Origin: Odiellus spinosus
Lineage: Eukaryota; Arthropoda; Arachnida; Opiliones; Phalangiidae
Direction of reading: 5' to 3'
NCBI GenBank assembly: GCA_963920705.1
Contig: OY987226.1
Span: 19,563,600-19,627,599, forward strand
DNA length: 64,000 bases
Position 1 is the first letter of the stretch; the number at the start of each line of letters is the position of its first letter. The translations under genes and the position numbers were made by a program. The notes under the pieces were generated by a model. That model searched no databases. It was not told where the DNA came from and was given only the letters and a program-made list of their open reading frames with translations. Positions 35,741 to 48,194 of the stretch are shown piece after piece.

Positions 35741-35892
35741 TTTTATTTCTATAGAACAAAATTTTATCTGTTTCGCGTATCAGATATTGTATAAGTTAAA
35801 GTTAAGTTTTAAGATAAAAACTATTTTGTCTATTCAATCTATTTTTAAATGAGTTTTATATTAAATCTGTTTATAACTAAATTTAGAACCGT

Positions 35893-36483
35893 TAGAGCTC
35901 GGAATTTGTATATTTTTGTTAATTGTATAAGACATCGTGAATGTCAATCAGATATTATTCGTCCGCAAAAAAATACCCATTTTTTATTCGAGTTAATGAA
36001 TGTAAGGCAAACTTTTTATTCGTACTCAATGTTATAGGAAATTGATACATTATACCGAGGGGCTAATCACTCTCGGTTTCCCTGTACACCGATTACGGAC
36101 TTCGCGTAATCATTTTCGAAGATTACGGGTAATCACTTTAGTACAGGCAAAGGTACAGCCTGTACACCGATTACGCTGACATTGTGAGTGACTGGCCCCT
36201 CTCATTATACGAGTTATTCATTCGCCCCAAATTAAGTTCTCGAAGCTATAGAATGTAGTAATATAGTCGGTTTCTTTCAATTTAAATTAAAATATAATTA
36301 TTATACACACGGATTTCAAGAAATATCATATTTTTAGCTTCGCATTATCCGTTTTAATAAACGAGTAATTTGTTTATTAATCAAGCTTAAAATTTTACCT
36401 CTGGATAATTCGTATCCATTTCATACACGTCTGTTTATATATTTCGTGGTAAAAAAAGCCTAGATATGCGATACCAAGCTCTA
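35893..36483 (-). mobile_element. Family E element, copy 2, interrupted by MITE K
   Basis: Reverse orientation, from TAGAGCTCGGAATTTG to GCTCTA at 36483. The inner E landmarks are present on the - strand, and a 147-bp element with its own duplication interrupts it at 36056. Confidence 0.78.
36056..36202 (+). mobile_element. MITE K, 147 bp, nested in E
   Basis: Imperfect inverted ends CGAGGGGCTAATCACTC and GAGTGACTGGCCCCTCT, flanked by the exact 8-bp duplication CATTATAC (36048-36055, 36203-36210). The interior has two copies of CTGTACACCGATTACG. An 8-bp duplication suggests hAT. Confidence 0.85.
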
Positions 36484-37408
36484 TATGCAGTTAGAAGCAC
36501 TAATAGTGTGAACGCGTCTTAAATAAGCTCGTACAACGACTCTTTCGCGATTTATCATTCGTTTTCGTTGAACGTATACGAACTTAGCGAGCGAGTGGCG
36601 CTAGGGGAATCGCGCCGCTAAGTTCGACGAAAGAAAAAAACACTCAGTGTAGGGGTCTAGAACGAGTATAGTTACCACGAACTACATTCAATTCGACGAG
36701 AGCTTAACGTGGCGTATCCTTCCGCGTCAGCTTGCTTACGTTTAGCAAACTGAAATTGCGCAAACTTATTAGGGCGTTAAACTTATCGGAAGCGAGTAAA
36801 GCCATGTTAGGGGGGAAATGGTAAAACGGGCTACCCAGGCGTTTAACCGTTAACGGCGTCGTACTCGTTGTTACCAATAATCGTCACCAAGAAGGAATGA
36901 GGCTGTTAGGGGTTTGGAGGAGAATGATAGTAAAAAAAATGGGTAAAAAAAGTGTTTTTCACGGTGGAGTGAGCTCGGGTGCGTCGGTGATGGACGGGGT
37001 GGCGTCTAATCCGGTTTGGCCCGGGACATACGTTACTATTTGGGACTCCATACATTTTCCTTCCTTTTAGCGACCAATCCTCTCCCACCACCCCACCTTC
37101 TTCCCCTAACACAAATAACACTCCTTACGTAAAAAGATAAATAAATAAAAAAAAACCACTACTGCGTATACTGCAGTTAGTTTGGCCTTGTTTGCGGGAT
37201 AGGGATGGATGCTGGAAATAGCCCATGGTATACACCCTCATATTGGAGACATCCTTATAAAGAACGCATTAATCTACGGCGGAGATTACGGGTCAAGATT
37301 ATAAACTGCCACCGGGATTTCACGAAGCTTAATTTTCTAGTATAGTAAAAAGCAACGATTATAAACGGTTTGGTTGACCTATTTGTCTTATCCGATAAGG
37401 GTTTTATT

Positions 37409-37985
37409 TAGAGCTCAGAATCGGATAATGAATAACTCAGGATATTCATTGGTAAATAGGCTTTTTGTTTGATATTTTAATCTCGGATAAATTGTTTGTT
37501 AAAATTAGAGGTCGGGTTTGGTTAAGATAATTTCTGTTTGTTTTATCTTTAATCATATTTTGAAATTATTCACGGAAAGTCTATGATAAATGTAATGTAA
37601 TCGCGAATAATTAACCGATTACTTTTTATGATTAACTGATTGACCAAATATTTGTGGATAATCTTGTTCAAACCCCGATTTCTAGTTAAAATAAACACCA
37701 CAAATTATATAAACAGACGTTTCAAATGGATACGATTTATATGCAGATAAAATTTTAAGCTTGATTAATAAATAAATTACGCGTTTATTCAAACGAATAA
37801 TGCGAAAATAAAAATATGATGTTTCTCGAAATCCGTGTAGAATTAAATATATTAATTATATTTTAATCTAAATTGAAAGGAACCAATTAAATTACTACAT
37901 TCAAGATCTCAATTTGGGTTAAAATCCGCGAAGAAACTCGAGTTTCAAATTTTCTTATCCGAATGAATAACTCCTATAACGTGTT
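37409..37985 (+). mobile_element. Family E element, copy 3, interrupted by MITE F, right end lost
   Basis: Starts TAGAGCTCAGAATCGGATAA and continues through TTCTCGAAATCCGTGTAG and CTCAATTTGGGTTAAAATC. The canonical right end is missing. Confidence 0.78.
37506..37684 (+). mobile_element. MITE family F, copy 2 (hAT-like, nested in E)
   Basis: 179 bp with TAGAGGTCGGG-type ends, flanked by the exact 8-bp duplication GTTAAAAT (37498-37505, 37685-37692). It interrupts an E element; other E copies read through this point uninterrupted. TAGAG-type ends and an 8-bp target duplication are hAT hallmarks. Confidence 0.9.
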
Positions 37986-38019
37986 ATTTTCTAGAATAAT
38001 AACAAAATCCTGGTTCATT

Positions 38020-38900
38020 TGGGTTCCGCGGGGAGTGCGACAAATATATTTTATCTCGCGCATTCGAGAAAAACCAAGAAAAGTCGCTTTCCCAAGGGTT
38101 AAAATTTTTGAAATCGGGGAAAAAATATAAAATTTCGGAGGGAGGAATTCCGTGGCGGTTCTTAAGTTTAGAAAACTCCTATTGATCCGCTCCTTCTATT
38201 GTGCTGAGCAAACTCCGCTCCACACTCTAAACCTTTTTTCTAAGACAGCGGCGTTTCATAATGAACTTTCAGAGAAGTCTGTATTGTAACTAATGAAACC
38301 TTTTGTGGGCGGTTCCCCAAAAACTTAATCATTTTATTTAAAAAGCGACATATAGAGCCAAATATCCGTATACGAAATGGTCGTAGGTGAAGGGAGGTGA
38401 GTGTTGCGATTGCAAATAAAAAGCTAAAGAGGGGCGGAAAATCTCCCCCTCCCCGAAGAGATTATATAAGCTTTCGGTCGAATCGAGAGGGAGTCACCAT
38501 TGGCGCGAAAGATTTAACACTTTTTAATTAGGATCCGCGCGCGGTTCTATACCGATAAAAGGCCGCGATAAAAAGGGCGTAAAGAGCCACCCCCTTTCCC
38601 AAAAGAACAGCCACCAGGCAAACCCCTCTCCGTCTTCCCCCCAAGCATCGAGCCGCGAGTGAAAACAAAGGATCGAGTTGTATTCCTCGAATTTCCCATT
38701 CCTCATTCACCCCAACCCTTTTCTATGTTTATTCCGTTTCGTCGCTTATTTTCAAAGAGATTTCGGACGCGATTCCCAGCCATTCACGCGCTATTCAGCA
38801 AGTTCACCACAGCGTGCGCTGTTTTCCTACAACCACACTCCCTCGCGCTAAAGGGAGCGTGAACTTTACCAAAATAACTTTTGATCGATTACGGATATAT
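38020..38900. other. G+C- and CpG-rich single-copy block
   Basis: Between E copy 3 and a poly(T) run at 38918, 38400-38870 is CpG-rich. It has two overlapping 60-codon frames on the - strand (38524-38710) and one on the + strand (38659-38862), none convincing. It may be a promoter or unspliced exon region. Confidence 0.35.
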
Positions 38901-39227
38901 AAATAAAAATATGGAAGGATTTTTTTTTTTTTTTCCAAAAAACAAGGTTATATATCCTTTTTGGGAAATCTCACGCGAATAAAAAAACAAGATGATTGGA
39001 CGAAGGTTCTTATACTTCTTATACTATACGTTTCCGAACAAAATTAGAATAATTAAATTTTCGTTTACGCAAAAAGAAAATCGGGGCAATTTTAATTTAT
39101 AATAAACAGCTGTAATGCGCCAAGTTTCTATAACTTTTATTTATTAAATTAAGATATTATCCGTTGCTCAAAAATATTTATATTTCCATTAAGTTATACG
39201 AATATAAAATAATACTCGTATCCGTTT

Positions 39228-39705
39228 TTAAAGGAAAACTTGGAGCTATAAGAATGGAACAGCTTTTGAATTTATTTTCGGAATCACCATGCCAAAAAAC
39301 GTTACAATTATTAGAGTAATTAGACACGTTATTGGTGTTTAAATTAATTTCTAAAGTTTAGTAAAAGTTGAATAAAAGTAAATTTAAATTCGGGCCAATC
39401 ATATTATTTCAGCCTTCCTGACATTAAAGAATAGCCCAGCGTTTGACGTCCAATGTCTTGGTCCTCGAACGCCGGCCTATTCTTCTAATGTTAGGACATT
39501 ACAAGCGCTATTGAAGGCTGAACTAATATGATTGGTCCGAATTTATACATACATTCAAAATCAACCAAACCTAATAAATTAATTTAAACACCAAAAATCT
39601 GTCCAATAATTGTTTTGAAAATTCTTGAATAAGTTTTTTGGCATCCGGTGATTGCGAAAATCAATTCAAAAGCTGTTCCATTTTTAGCTCCAAGTTTACT
39701 TTTAA
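39228..39705. mobile_element. Element L, 478-bp palindromic element with TTAA ends
   Basis: The left end TTAAAGGAAAACTTGGAGC pairs with GCTCCAAGTTTACTTTTAA at the right. Arms continue through GAACAGCTTTTGAATT, TTTAAATTAATTT and TATTAGTTCAGCC-type stretches to a centre near 39460. The TTAAAGGAA tip again fits the T2/Kolobok pattern. Confidence 0.8.
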
Positions 39706-40128
39706 AGGGAGAATGCGCCATAATAATAAGTTTTTTTTTTCAATTCCTTATCGTTTAAATAGGCCTAATCAACCAATAAAAAGTTTACAAAACAAATATT
39801 AAACTAGAAATAAATTTAAAACTTACCCGGAAAATAATCTTAGCGGGATTCATGGAGATACTGAGTTGCCTACATGTAAGATCTAGCAACCAATGAACAA
39901 AGATCCGTCGTTCACACGAGATCTCCACGCATTCGATTGGTTGCTAGACCTTATACGCAAGGAAATCGGGATATCCATGAATCTCGCTAAGCCTATTTTC
40001 CGGGTGAGTTTTAAATTTATTTATAGTTTAATATTTGTCCGTAAATTTTTTCTCCAGTGGATTAGGCCTAATTAAACAATAAGGAATCGATAAGAATCTC
40101 TTGTTGTTAGGTTGCATTCTCCCTTTAA
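39702..40128. mobile_element. Family D element, complete (Kolobok/T2-like)
   Basis: 427 bp, TTAAAGGGAGAATGC to GCATTCTCCCTTTAA, with TTAA at each end. Long internal arms (AACTTACCCGGAAAATA... against ...TATTTTCCGGGTGAGTT) fold over most of its length. It shares its left TTAA with element L. The TTAAAGGRR terminus matches the T2/Kolobok signature. Confidence 0.86.
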
Positions 40129-40750
40129 GATACAACGAAGTCGATTAAAGTTTCGTAATCGAGTATTTTTATTATTCTATTCAAACACTGTAGTAAAAAT
40201 AAAATATTCCATTCAAAATGTATATTTTAATTAAAAAATCTAAAAGTTCGGCTTTCCAAGTACAACCATTTCTCAATATCCCACTAACGTTATAAAAAAT
40301 CTTTCTTGTTAAATATTTATTTAAGAATGAAACTAACGTTTGACTCTCCCTTCGCGGATAATGGTGTGTATTGTTCGCGAAGGGGCATATGGGAGGTAGG
40401 GGGTGTTTATATCATTGCCTCAAATCGCGCGTAATAACGAGAGGTTTCCCCGGATCCGATTCATTTTCTGATTAGGGGTTTATCCCCCGACAAAGCGCGC
40501 CGTGTATATAATATAGAACTAGAAAAGAAGGCAACTAGAAGTCGCGGGGGAAGGGAGGCTAAATGAAGCGAGCCAGAACAAACCCCCAGCCTCCCCTCCC
40601 CCCACGTTTCTTCGCTCATCCCAGTGCCCATTTCTCTCTCAATAAAACTCGATAAAGAAACAAAGACACAACGCGTGTATATATCTATATTCGGTGAGTT
40701 TTACTTATTCTTTGGATAAACGCGAGTACTCAGGGATCTCAGACGGAACC
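40129..40750. other. No gene recognised
   Basis: Starts AT-rich; 40340-40640 is G+C-richer with CCCCTCCCC runs, ending at an AT step before a B element. Confidence 0.45.
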
Positions 40751-40930
40751 AAGGTTCAAACTAGACACTTTGAAACCGTTTTGAAACCGTTTCGGATGTT
40801 CAAATTCGATTTTTAAAGCTAATAATTCCATTTTTGGACAATAGATCTCTACAGCTTAACCCACAATATTCCATTTTGACCTTTACAAAACGGTTAAAAA
40901 CGGTTTCAAAGTATCTAGTGTGAACGCTGT
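40751..40930 (+). mobile_element. Family B MITE
   Basis: TTCAAACTAGACACTTTGAA through CGGTTTCAAAGTATCTAGTG and GAACGCTG. It is close in length and order to the copy at 59195. Confidence 0.75.
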
Positions 40931-41069
40931 TATTGTGCTCCCCAACTTTGCTTAAAGGCCTGTCTAGATTTGCACATTTTGCGTGTTCGATCCGTTGCTT
41001 TGCTGGATCGCGTCACTGTCCAAATTCAATTTTTACTCCTTCGCTTTATCTTATTCTTTAATCTCGCGC

Positions 41070-41342
41070 AAAGATAAAATAAGTACGTAAATATATAGAT
41101 AGGAATCTCAATGCTGTAGAAGTGACTCCCGTGAGATTGCGGCGATCCTGATGGCTGGAGCCGAACACTAAAATCGGGCCGAGTTCGCACTATTATGAAC
41201 TTCGAAAACTTTAAATCATAATATAGAGAAAATAAAGTGTTCGGCTCCAGCCACCAGGATCGCTGCGATCTGGCAGGAATCTTTTTGCCCCCATTGAAGT
41301 TTCCTATCTATAAACGTTAGTTATTTTATCTATGATAAATAC
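41070..41342. mobile_element. Foldback element of about 270 bp
   Basis: GATAAAATAAGTACGT...ATAGATAGGAA pairs with TTCCTATCTATAAACGTTAG..., and inner arms GATCCTGATGGCTGGAGCC / GGCTCCAGCCACCAGGATC continue the symmetry up to AACACT. The centre is about 75 bp. No duplication was recognised. Confidence 0.7.
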
Positions 41343-42510
41343 CACCGCGATCAAACCACCAATCAGAAGCAAGAGGGAGGTAATTAAAGAGAAGACTCAG
41401 AAGAGGGAAACTTTTCCTTGAACAAGTTTGATTGCATAAGTAACATAATAAATTAGTTCGGAAGTTTTAATTGTTGATTTATATAAAGTAAAATCAGAAA
41501 CATTATCACGTAATATTGCTTAAGTAAAAAGGAACAATTTCAAAATCAGTATATGATTTCGATCTGTTACATGATCACGTAAACAGCGTAAATCTGACAT
41601 ATTCCCATTCAATCGGTTGATCGCGATCGACCGTTTGAAGACCCCTGCCCTATAGAATCAATAAGTCTTACAATACGTTACAATACGTTCCTATAAATGC
41701 GCAAATATTTGAATTTCCCCGCATAGACTTCTCTCTTTGAGGCTAATCCGTTTTACTAGAGCGGAGGGTGGTAATTTGTACTCCAGTTTGGCAAATATCA
41801 TTAGCGTGGCGAATCGAGTTGGATATAGGTCCTTATATCCTGGCGCAACTTGAAAAGAACTTGAAAACAAGAAAAAGAAGAAGAAGCGGCGAGAAGAGAA
41901 GGAGAGAGAGAGAGAGAGATAGTCGGAAGAAAGGGTCTACTCGCGAAGACCAAATTGAATTTGTGACCCCCAACAGGAAGTAGCGAGAGCGGAAATAGAC
42001 GCCGCACGAGAGAAGGTAAAAGAATATATATAAATAGCCTTAGTATATTGATGGCGGTAAAGTTTGCATCACCTAAGAGAATTGGTAGTCTACTTGACCC
42101 ATCCGTCTACCTAGATCTCATTCGGATACTAAGCCCTTTTGCCTTTGTTGCAAAGAGTTAAAGGACCAAACTGCGACGATTGTCCGAGCAGCGCCGAGTG
42201 AGAAAAGTCAGTATATGGTATATTCCTCATTCGCGAAGAATAGAATATATATATAATAGAAACAATGATAGCGGAAATAAAACAACGGGTTGCGATATAG
42301 GCCTATAGTTTCTTATCTGATTCGAACTTTTCAGAATATAAATATTATACACGCGGCCAATAACTATATCTATACAACCAACTCGTTTAATTTCATTGTT
42401 TCCCGTCCAATTCCTTAATTGGCAAATGTTTTGTTCGCCTATAAATTCGTTTTGCAAAATTAGTTTTATTATTTATTAACTTATATTAAGCTGAAGTTGA
42501 AACTAATGAA

Positions 42511-43003
42511 TAGAGCTCGTAATTCGAATAACTTTTGTTAATTGAACAAGACCATCGTTAATGTCAATCAGATATTATTCATCCATTTCTTATTCTGTTT
42601 AACGTATCTGAATGTAAGGCAAACTTTTTGTTCGTACTCATTGTTATAGGAAATTAATACGTTATACGAGTTAATCATTAATTCAGATAACAAAATTTGA
42701 AACCCAAGTTTCTTCGCGGATTTTAACATAAATTGAGATCTTGTAGTGATTTAGTCGGTTCTTTTCAATTTAGATTAAAATATAATTAATATATTTCATT
42801 CTACACGGATTTCGAGAAACGTCATATTTTTTATTCGCATTATTCGTTCGAAAAAACGCGTAATTTGTTTATTAATCCATTTGATACAAGTCTGTTTATA
42901 TAATTTTTGGTTTTATATTAACAAAATATATTATCCTAGATTAAAATATCTGAAAAAAGTAGTCTAGTTATCAATGGATATTGATTAACTGATTCCGAGC
43001 TCT
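42511..43003 (-). mobile_element. Family E element, copy 4
   Basis: Starts TAGAGCTCGTAATTCG and ends GATTCCGAGCTCT. Flanks CTAATGAA and CTAACGAG are 6 of 8 identical, compatible with an aged 8-bp duplication. The body is collinear with copy 2 without the K insertion, so it gives the empty site for K. Confidence 0.8.
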
Positions 43004-43149
43004 TCTAACGAGCCTCGTTATCTATTATCTAAGTTAAATCGTAAATATATATATTTTTAATTTAGCGTCTGTTTTGTATAGTTTAGAATTAAATTGCTAA
43101 TCTAATTTAAATTTAAATGGATCGAATTGACCCTGAAAGAAAGATTCGG

Positions 43150-43305
43150 ACTGCATCATTAACCAAATTATCTTTAGAAATTAATTTAAACACCTAAAAC
43201 GTGACCAATAATCGTGAATAAATTCTCGTATATTTGGGATAGTGTTTCGAAATTCAAAAGCTGTTCCATTTTTAGATCTCATTGTTCCCCTTGAACATTT
43301 CCAGG
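43150..43305. mobile_element. Element L, right-arm fragment
   Basis: GAAATTAATTTAAACACC through AATTCAAAAGCTGTTCCATT matches the right arm of L at 39560-39700; the rest is absent. Confidence 0.65.
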
Positions 43306-45410
43306 GGCAAGAAAAAAAATGACTTTGGAAATTTATCCCGACATAAATATTCAAACTGAAAATGAAAATCTGAATAAAATCATAAATTAAACCGGTGGGA
43401 AATTATCTTCAATGGTCTCCACGGGCTGAAAAAATTGGTTTCTTGAAACGGAAGTACGTCGACAATATTTATTCTCGAGAAAACGTTGAATCTATACCCT
43501 ACGATAAATAATAACCAAGCTTAAATCGACTTAAATCAATTAGACCTCTGGTAAAGCGGAATATTAAACTTTTGCCGCATTCATCGGTTGTGGGTGAACA
43601 ACGACTCCATAAATTTTTATGAAATTTCCGCTATATATAAAGTAACTATTTTCACAAGTAAATCATCCTTCAAGTTTATAAGACGACATACTGCGGGTGA
43701 CAATGAACCGAGTCCGATTTTCTCAGTCCATGGTTTCACCCTATGTATTCCGAAATTTGTACAGAAAGGCGGCCAAGCTCAGTTTATCCTTTCTAGCCTC
43801 CCCGAAAATGTACCAATTTTTTAGAGTAGACAATAAAGATATATTATTATTATTATTATTATTAAATCGCGATGGCCGGGCGAGACACGCTCCTTCGTTT
43901 CGAGATAAAGAGGGGAGAGATGTTTTCCGTCGATACATATTCACCTCCTTGAACGTATAGAAAGTTCGGCGCGATATTCGCACCCTCTACTTAGTTCCAA
44001 TCTCAACCGCTAGAGAGGGCAATTTCGAATTCCGTATCTCGACTGTTTAGAGTTTTTTGGATTTTTTTCCTCCTCTCATCGGGCGAAAGCTCTGACAACA
44101 AAACTTTCAGAACTATAGACCAATCATAATATGCCTTGTTGTAAACTTGAAGCATGATTTATCTGTGCTATTGTCTGATCCAGTCAAGAGTTTCATTTTG
44201 TTTCCGAATTAGAGACTCGAAAAAGACGTACAAGGACGAGTACTTCGTATTCGTTGGAAACTCAAACCGAATCCGATTAAAAAATAGATTCGTTGGGAAT
44301 GAAGTAATACGGCGGAAGTTTCAACGCCGTAAATAAATGATTTCAAACCTCCTTTTATCGTTCGTTAATCTGGCGGGGTCGAATGAAGATATCTCCTCGA
44401 GAAAAAGCGCTAGCGAAAAAATTAGGAGTTCAAGAGAAAATAAAATTCTCTCGAGATTGCTAACGGAATATATATTTCTTCGTTTCCTTCCTTAGAAAGG
44501 ATTCAAAATTCGAGACTGAAACTCGGAATAGTCAGTCGTGTCAGTTTAAGATTTCGATAAGTAGGAAAGTAGCCCTTTATAGCGCCGTATCTTTTTGAAA
44601 CTAAAGCGCCAAGGAATTTTATAGGAAACTCGAGTATTCGTTGGGGCTGCTAAGAACGGAAAACCGAAACAGCGTGATTGTGTTTATACGCGGGTCGCTA
44701 ATTCGGATGGAAACAGTCGAGAGAGCATCGGGGGATAACAGAAGGGGCTATAGGTGTGGGGGTTAAGGAGGGTGCACCGCTGCTTCTCGCTAAGTGAAAG
44801 ACAATAAATAAAAACGTAATTGGAGAAACGTGAGTCGCTTATACGATGCTCGCGCAATACGAGAGGGTGAGTAGCTATAGGCAGAGGCTGGAGAGGAAGC
44901 TAGGATCCGAGATGGGTCATAGGGGGTGCTGGGGGCCAGACCCCGAGATTAAAAACATCCATTTATTTGGCCGCGCGCGCGTTCCGACGTCTCTTTCTCT
45001 CTTTCGGCCGAGCGAGTTTGTTCTCAAAGGGAATAAATACGAATAACATCTTTAATTATGAAAGGGAATGAGCATTCCTCACCCTCCATCTTCCTCGTAG
45101 AATATTAGTTCGCGTCCATCCAATTAGTGACAATGGAGTTGAAAGGCGATATAATCTCGATCACGGTAGAGTACATAGGTTAATGACGCCATTACTAGTA
45201 CGATACGAATCTTTTGTCTTCGCGGTATACACGCCACGCCGTGTCTCGTAATTCTATATCGCGTAAAATTACTGTAGAATAAATTATTCACCTAGACCGA
45301 CAGGGCACCGAGTGTGTAAATATTAATTGATATAGTTGAAATTAAACTTTTGTACGGAGAAAACGACATGGTTTAGCATGAAAAATTTATTGAAGAGATC
45401 TTTCGAGCCG
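43306..45410. other. No gene recognised
   Basis: Unique sequence with a TTA run and a G+C-rich block at 44640-45010. Frames at 43588-43960 and 44846-45046 carry no motifs. Confidence 0.45.
43840..43865. repeat. TTA trinucleotide run
   Basis: Eight TTA units. Confidence 0.9.
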
Positions 45411-45563
45411 AATTTTATCTTTATTCATAATTTGAAATTATCCACGGGGAGCCTATGATAAATGCATGTAATCGCGAATAATTTACTGAATAATATCGAT
45501 TTTATTCATAAATAAATTATTAACCGTTATTTATGAATAAGCTTGTCCAAACACCGAGCTCTA
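45411..45563 (+). mobile_element. MITE family F fragment, left end lost
   Basis: Matches F from TTTTATCTTTATTCATAATT through CCACGGGGAGCC to the right end CCAAACACCGAGCTCTA. The left terminus and the target duplication are missing. Confidence 0.75.
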
Positions 45564-45596
45564 CTTAGTTATATGACGAAAAAGTTATTTTTGGCA

Positions 45597-45605
<9 letters not shown>

Positions 45606-45627
<22 letters not shown>

Positions 45628-45629
45628 TC
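45606..45629. repeat. Short TA microsatellite
   Basis: About 12 TA units following an A run. Confidence 0.9.
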
Positions 45630-46241
45630 TTGGTTGAAAACGTGCCCACTTAACGCGCTATAAAATCAATGCTTGGATTAATTAATTGGTTCCACATGGA
45701 GGAACATTTCTTCAAAAAGGAATCTAAACAAGTCGGCCCGGAGTTCTACGCGTTAGCCCCCTTATTACTCCCCTTTTAGAGGACCAAACTTCTACGACGG
45801 ACGGCTTCAAGGGAGAGAGAAAAAGGGAGTGTCGCCCCAAAAAGCGAATACAGAGACTTCTTGTCAGTAAATAAACCGTAGTCTTCCCTAAGTTCAAGAG
45901 AAGTTTGCAAAATGAGAAAAGCTGTGGCGGTTTGATAAACATTGTTTAAACTCAAAGAGTGAGGCAATTTCCTATTGCGATCGCTAAGTTAAGTTGGGGC
46001 TGAATAATTTTAAACTGGCTGCTTTCTATCCTTATCACAATATTTCCCAGATGAATTGTTTCCTGACAGTCCTAATCCGTTGGCGCGCCTTCGTAAAAAT
46101 GAATGTAATCGAGATTGCCGCGCGCGGAAATTTTATAGATTTAAAACTCGAGCGCAGTTGGGATGAACTCCGTGGTTGAAATGAAACACGCGCAGCCGCT
46201 TAATCAAACAAATCGCCGGAGCTGAAGAGAATAAGAAAGCT

Positions 46242-46242
<1 letters not shown>

Positions 46243-46287
<45 letters not shown>

Positions 46288-46332
46288 GGAAGAAGAGAAA
46301 TAGAGAGGGAAGAAGAGAGAGAGAGGAAAAAA
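46243..46332. repeat. GA microsatellite
   Basis: About 35 bases of pure GA, then imperfect GAGAGGGAAGAAGA units. Confidence 0.92.
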
Positions 46333-47147
46333 TTTGGCGTTTCTAAGCGACATGAATAAATGAGTTTGCCTCTTAATAAAGTATAAACTCCTCGACGCGA
46401 CTCGATCCGGTTCCCTAATTCGAGATCCTAGAAAGCTAATAAAGAATAAAATAGGATGGAGGTCAAGCGACCAATAAACGTCCGCCTTTCTTGATCCATT
46501 AATATAGCAACTTTAGGAATTCTGACTATTTCTCTATATAAGCCACGGTGTCGTCACGGCTGGTATTACCGTGATACAACTGATCACGTCGTACCAGAAG
46601 CGGACGAACCCGCCTTGGAAGTCTACTACTCCTGGTTAAGTTTCAAAAATCACGATTTGTACGCCTCCTAACGGTAGATATTTTCGGAGTGGGAGTCGAG
46701 GTTCGACTGACACGCAAAAAGTAGCCATAAAGGGAAAAATGTTTCTGGGTTTAGTTCCTTGGCCAGGGTTTATTTCCTTCGATTCCGTGAAAAGTGAATA
46801 CAACGACTTTGTTTCTTATTTTTTTTTTTTTTTTTTTTTTTGGTGGTAAAAAAACGACAGATGGTTCTCACGGTCTCACCAGCGGCGCGTTTCTAAGTTC
46901 AAGAGAAGTTTGCAAAAAAAGGAAAAACCTGAGGCGTTAGATAGGGTACGTTTATACTCAAAGAGTCACGCAACGTCCGCTTTTATGGTACGCGTGGGAA
47001 CGCTAGAGCTCGGGATCCTTCTTACACACAGGATTGACTGGGAGTAAATCACGCCCTCCCCCAGAAAAGAGAGATAATTTCCAATTTTCCGTAGAAAGAG
47101 GTATGAATAGGTCCACAATGAGCTAGTAAAAGAGGGTGATAACTCCA

Positions 47148-47225
47148 ATGTAATCGTGAATATTATTTTTTTATGATTAACTGATTAACTGATATTTGTG
47201 GATTATTTTGTCCAAACCCCGTTTT
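47148..47225 (+). mobile_element. MITE family F fragment, right half
   Basis: Matches the last third of F (AATGTAATCGTGAATATT through TTTTGTCCAAACCCCG). The terminal CTCTA is mutated. Confidence 0.65.
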
Positions 47226-48194
47226 TAAGATTAATAGACTTCAAAGGAGGGTTTAATCAGCTTTTGGTAGTAAGCGTACTTCAAATCTAGGAAAGGGCAG
47301 AAACTTCTATTGGAGAAGCGCAAATATAAAGCGAATCTTGGTCCCATTCAAGAACTTAACAGCAAACTTATCAATAGACTAGAGGGAAGTTGACACTATA
47401 CTATAAACTTTCTTTCTATTCGGGTTTAACATCGCGTATCAATTCGTCACCGCAACTTTTTTCCCATTACGTCAATTTCTCGAGAACAATTCTAGAAAAA
47501 AGGTCGCATTTTTCGGTCAACCCTGACGCTTGCAATCATTCGAATTTCGAATAAAAAAAAGGGAAATAAAAAATAGCGAGAGAAAATGAGAAACGAGATT
47601 CATTAAGAAAAAGGAAGCTTTATTCTGCAGTTGGATGCACCGCCGATGAGAAAAAGAAGCGCGGTGCAAAAAAAAAAAAGAAACAAAGAGAAGATTAGGC
47701 TTAAGAAGAAAAAAAAAAAATAAAGAGGAACGAATCTAGAGAATCTTCCGGAGCGTGTTGATTTATTCTTTAGGCCCACGAGGGAAAAAAAGAAGCAAAT
47801 AAAGCAAAACCAGTCCCTTCCCCCTCCCATAAAGTCCCGATCCTTTCTCATCAGGGAGGATCCTAGAATCCAATGAGAGACGGAGATCGACGGGGAGAAA
47901 GAAACTAGAGAAGTTTTCAAAAGAATTTAATTGAAATAAAAAAAAACTCTCGAGAAAAAAAAATGATAATAATGAATGAGTCAGCTCATTTCTGAAACGA
48001 TTATTCGATACCCGATCTGAGTGTGAGTAGCGCGAAGAGGGATATATTTCCTTAGCCCATCCTTCACCTAAAGCACTCGTTATCCCGGTTTATAAAAGAA
48101 GTCATCATCCGCACGCTTATCGCGACACAATGGATTAAAAGCTCATAATCGTTCTTGAATAAATAAAATACACAAATGACGCCCAGTCATTTTA

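Larger units (their letters stand above)
45630..48194. other. No gene recognised
   Basis: Holds the GA microsatellite, a 22-base T run near 46820 and an F fragment. AAGTTCAAGAGAAGTTTGCA followed by AAA occurs twice (45890, 46897), with CTCAAAGAGT after both, hinting at a short diverged repeat. Confidence 0.45.

Noticed and set aside
38524..38710. Two overlapping 60-codon frames in a CpG-rich block
   Set aside because: Overlapping frames on one strand with no motif, promoter or splice sites; high G+C alone lowers stop frequency.
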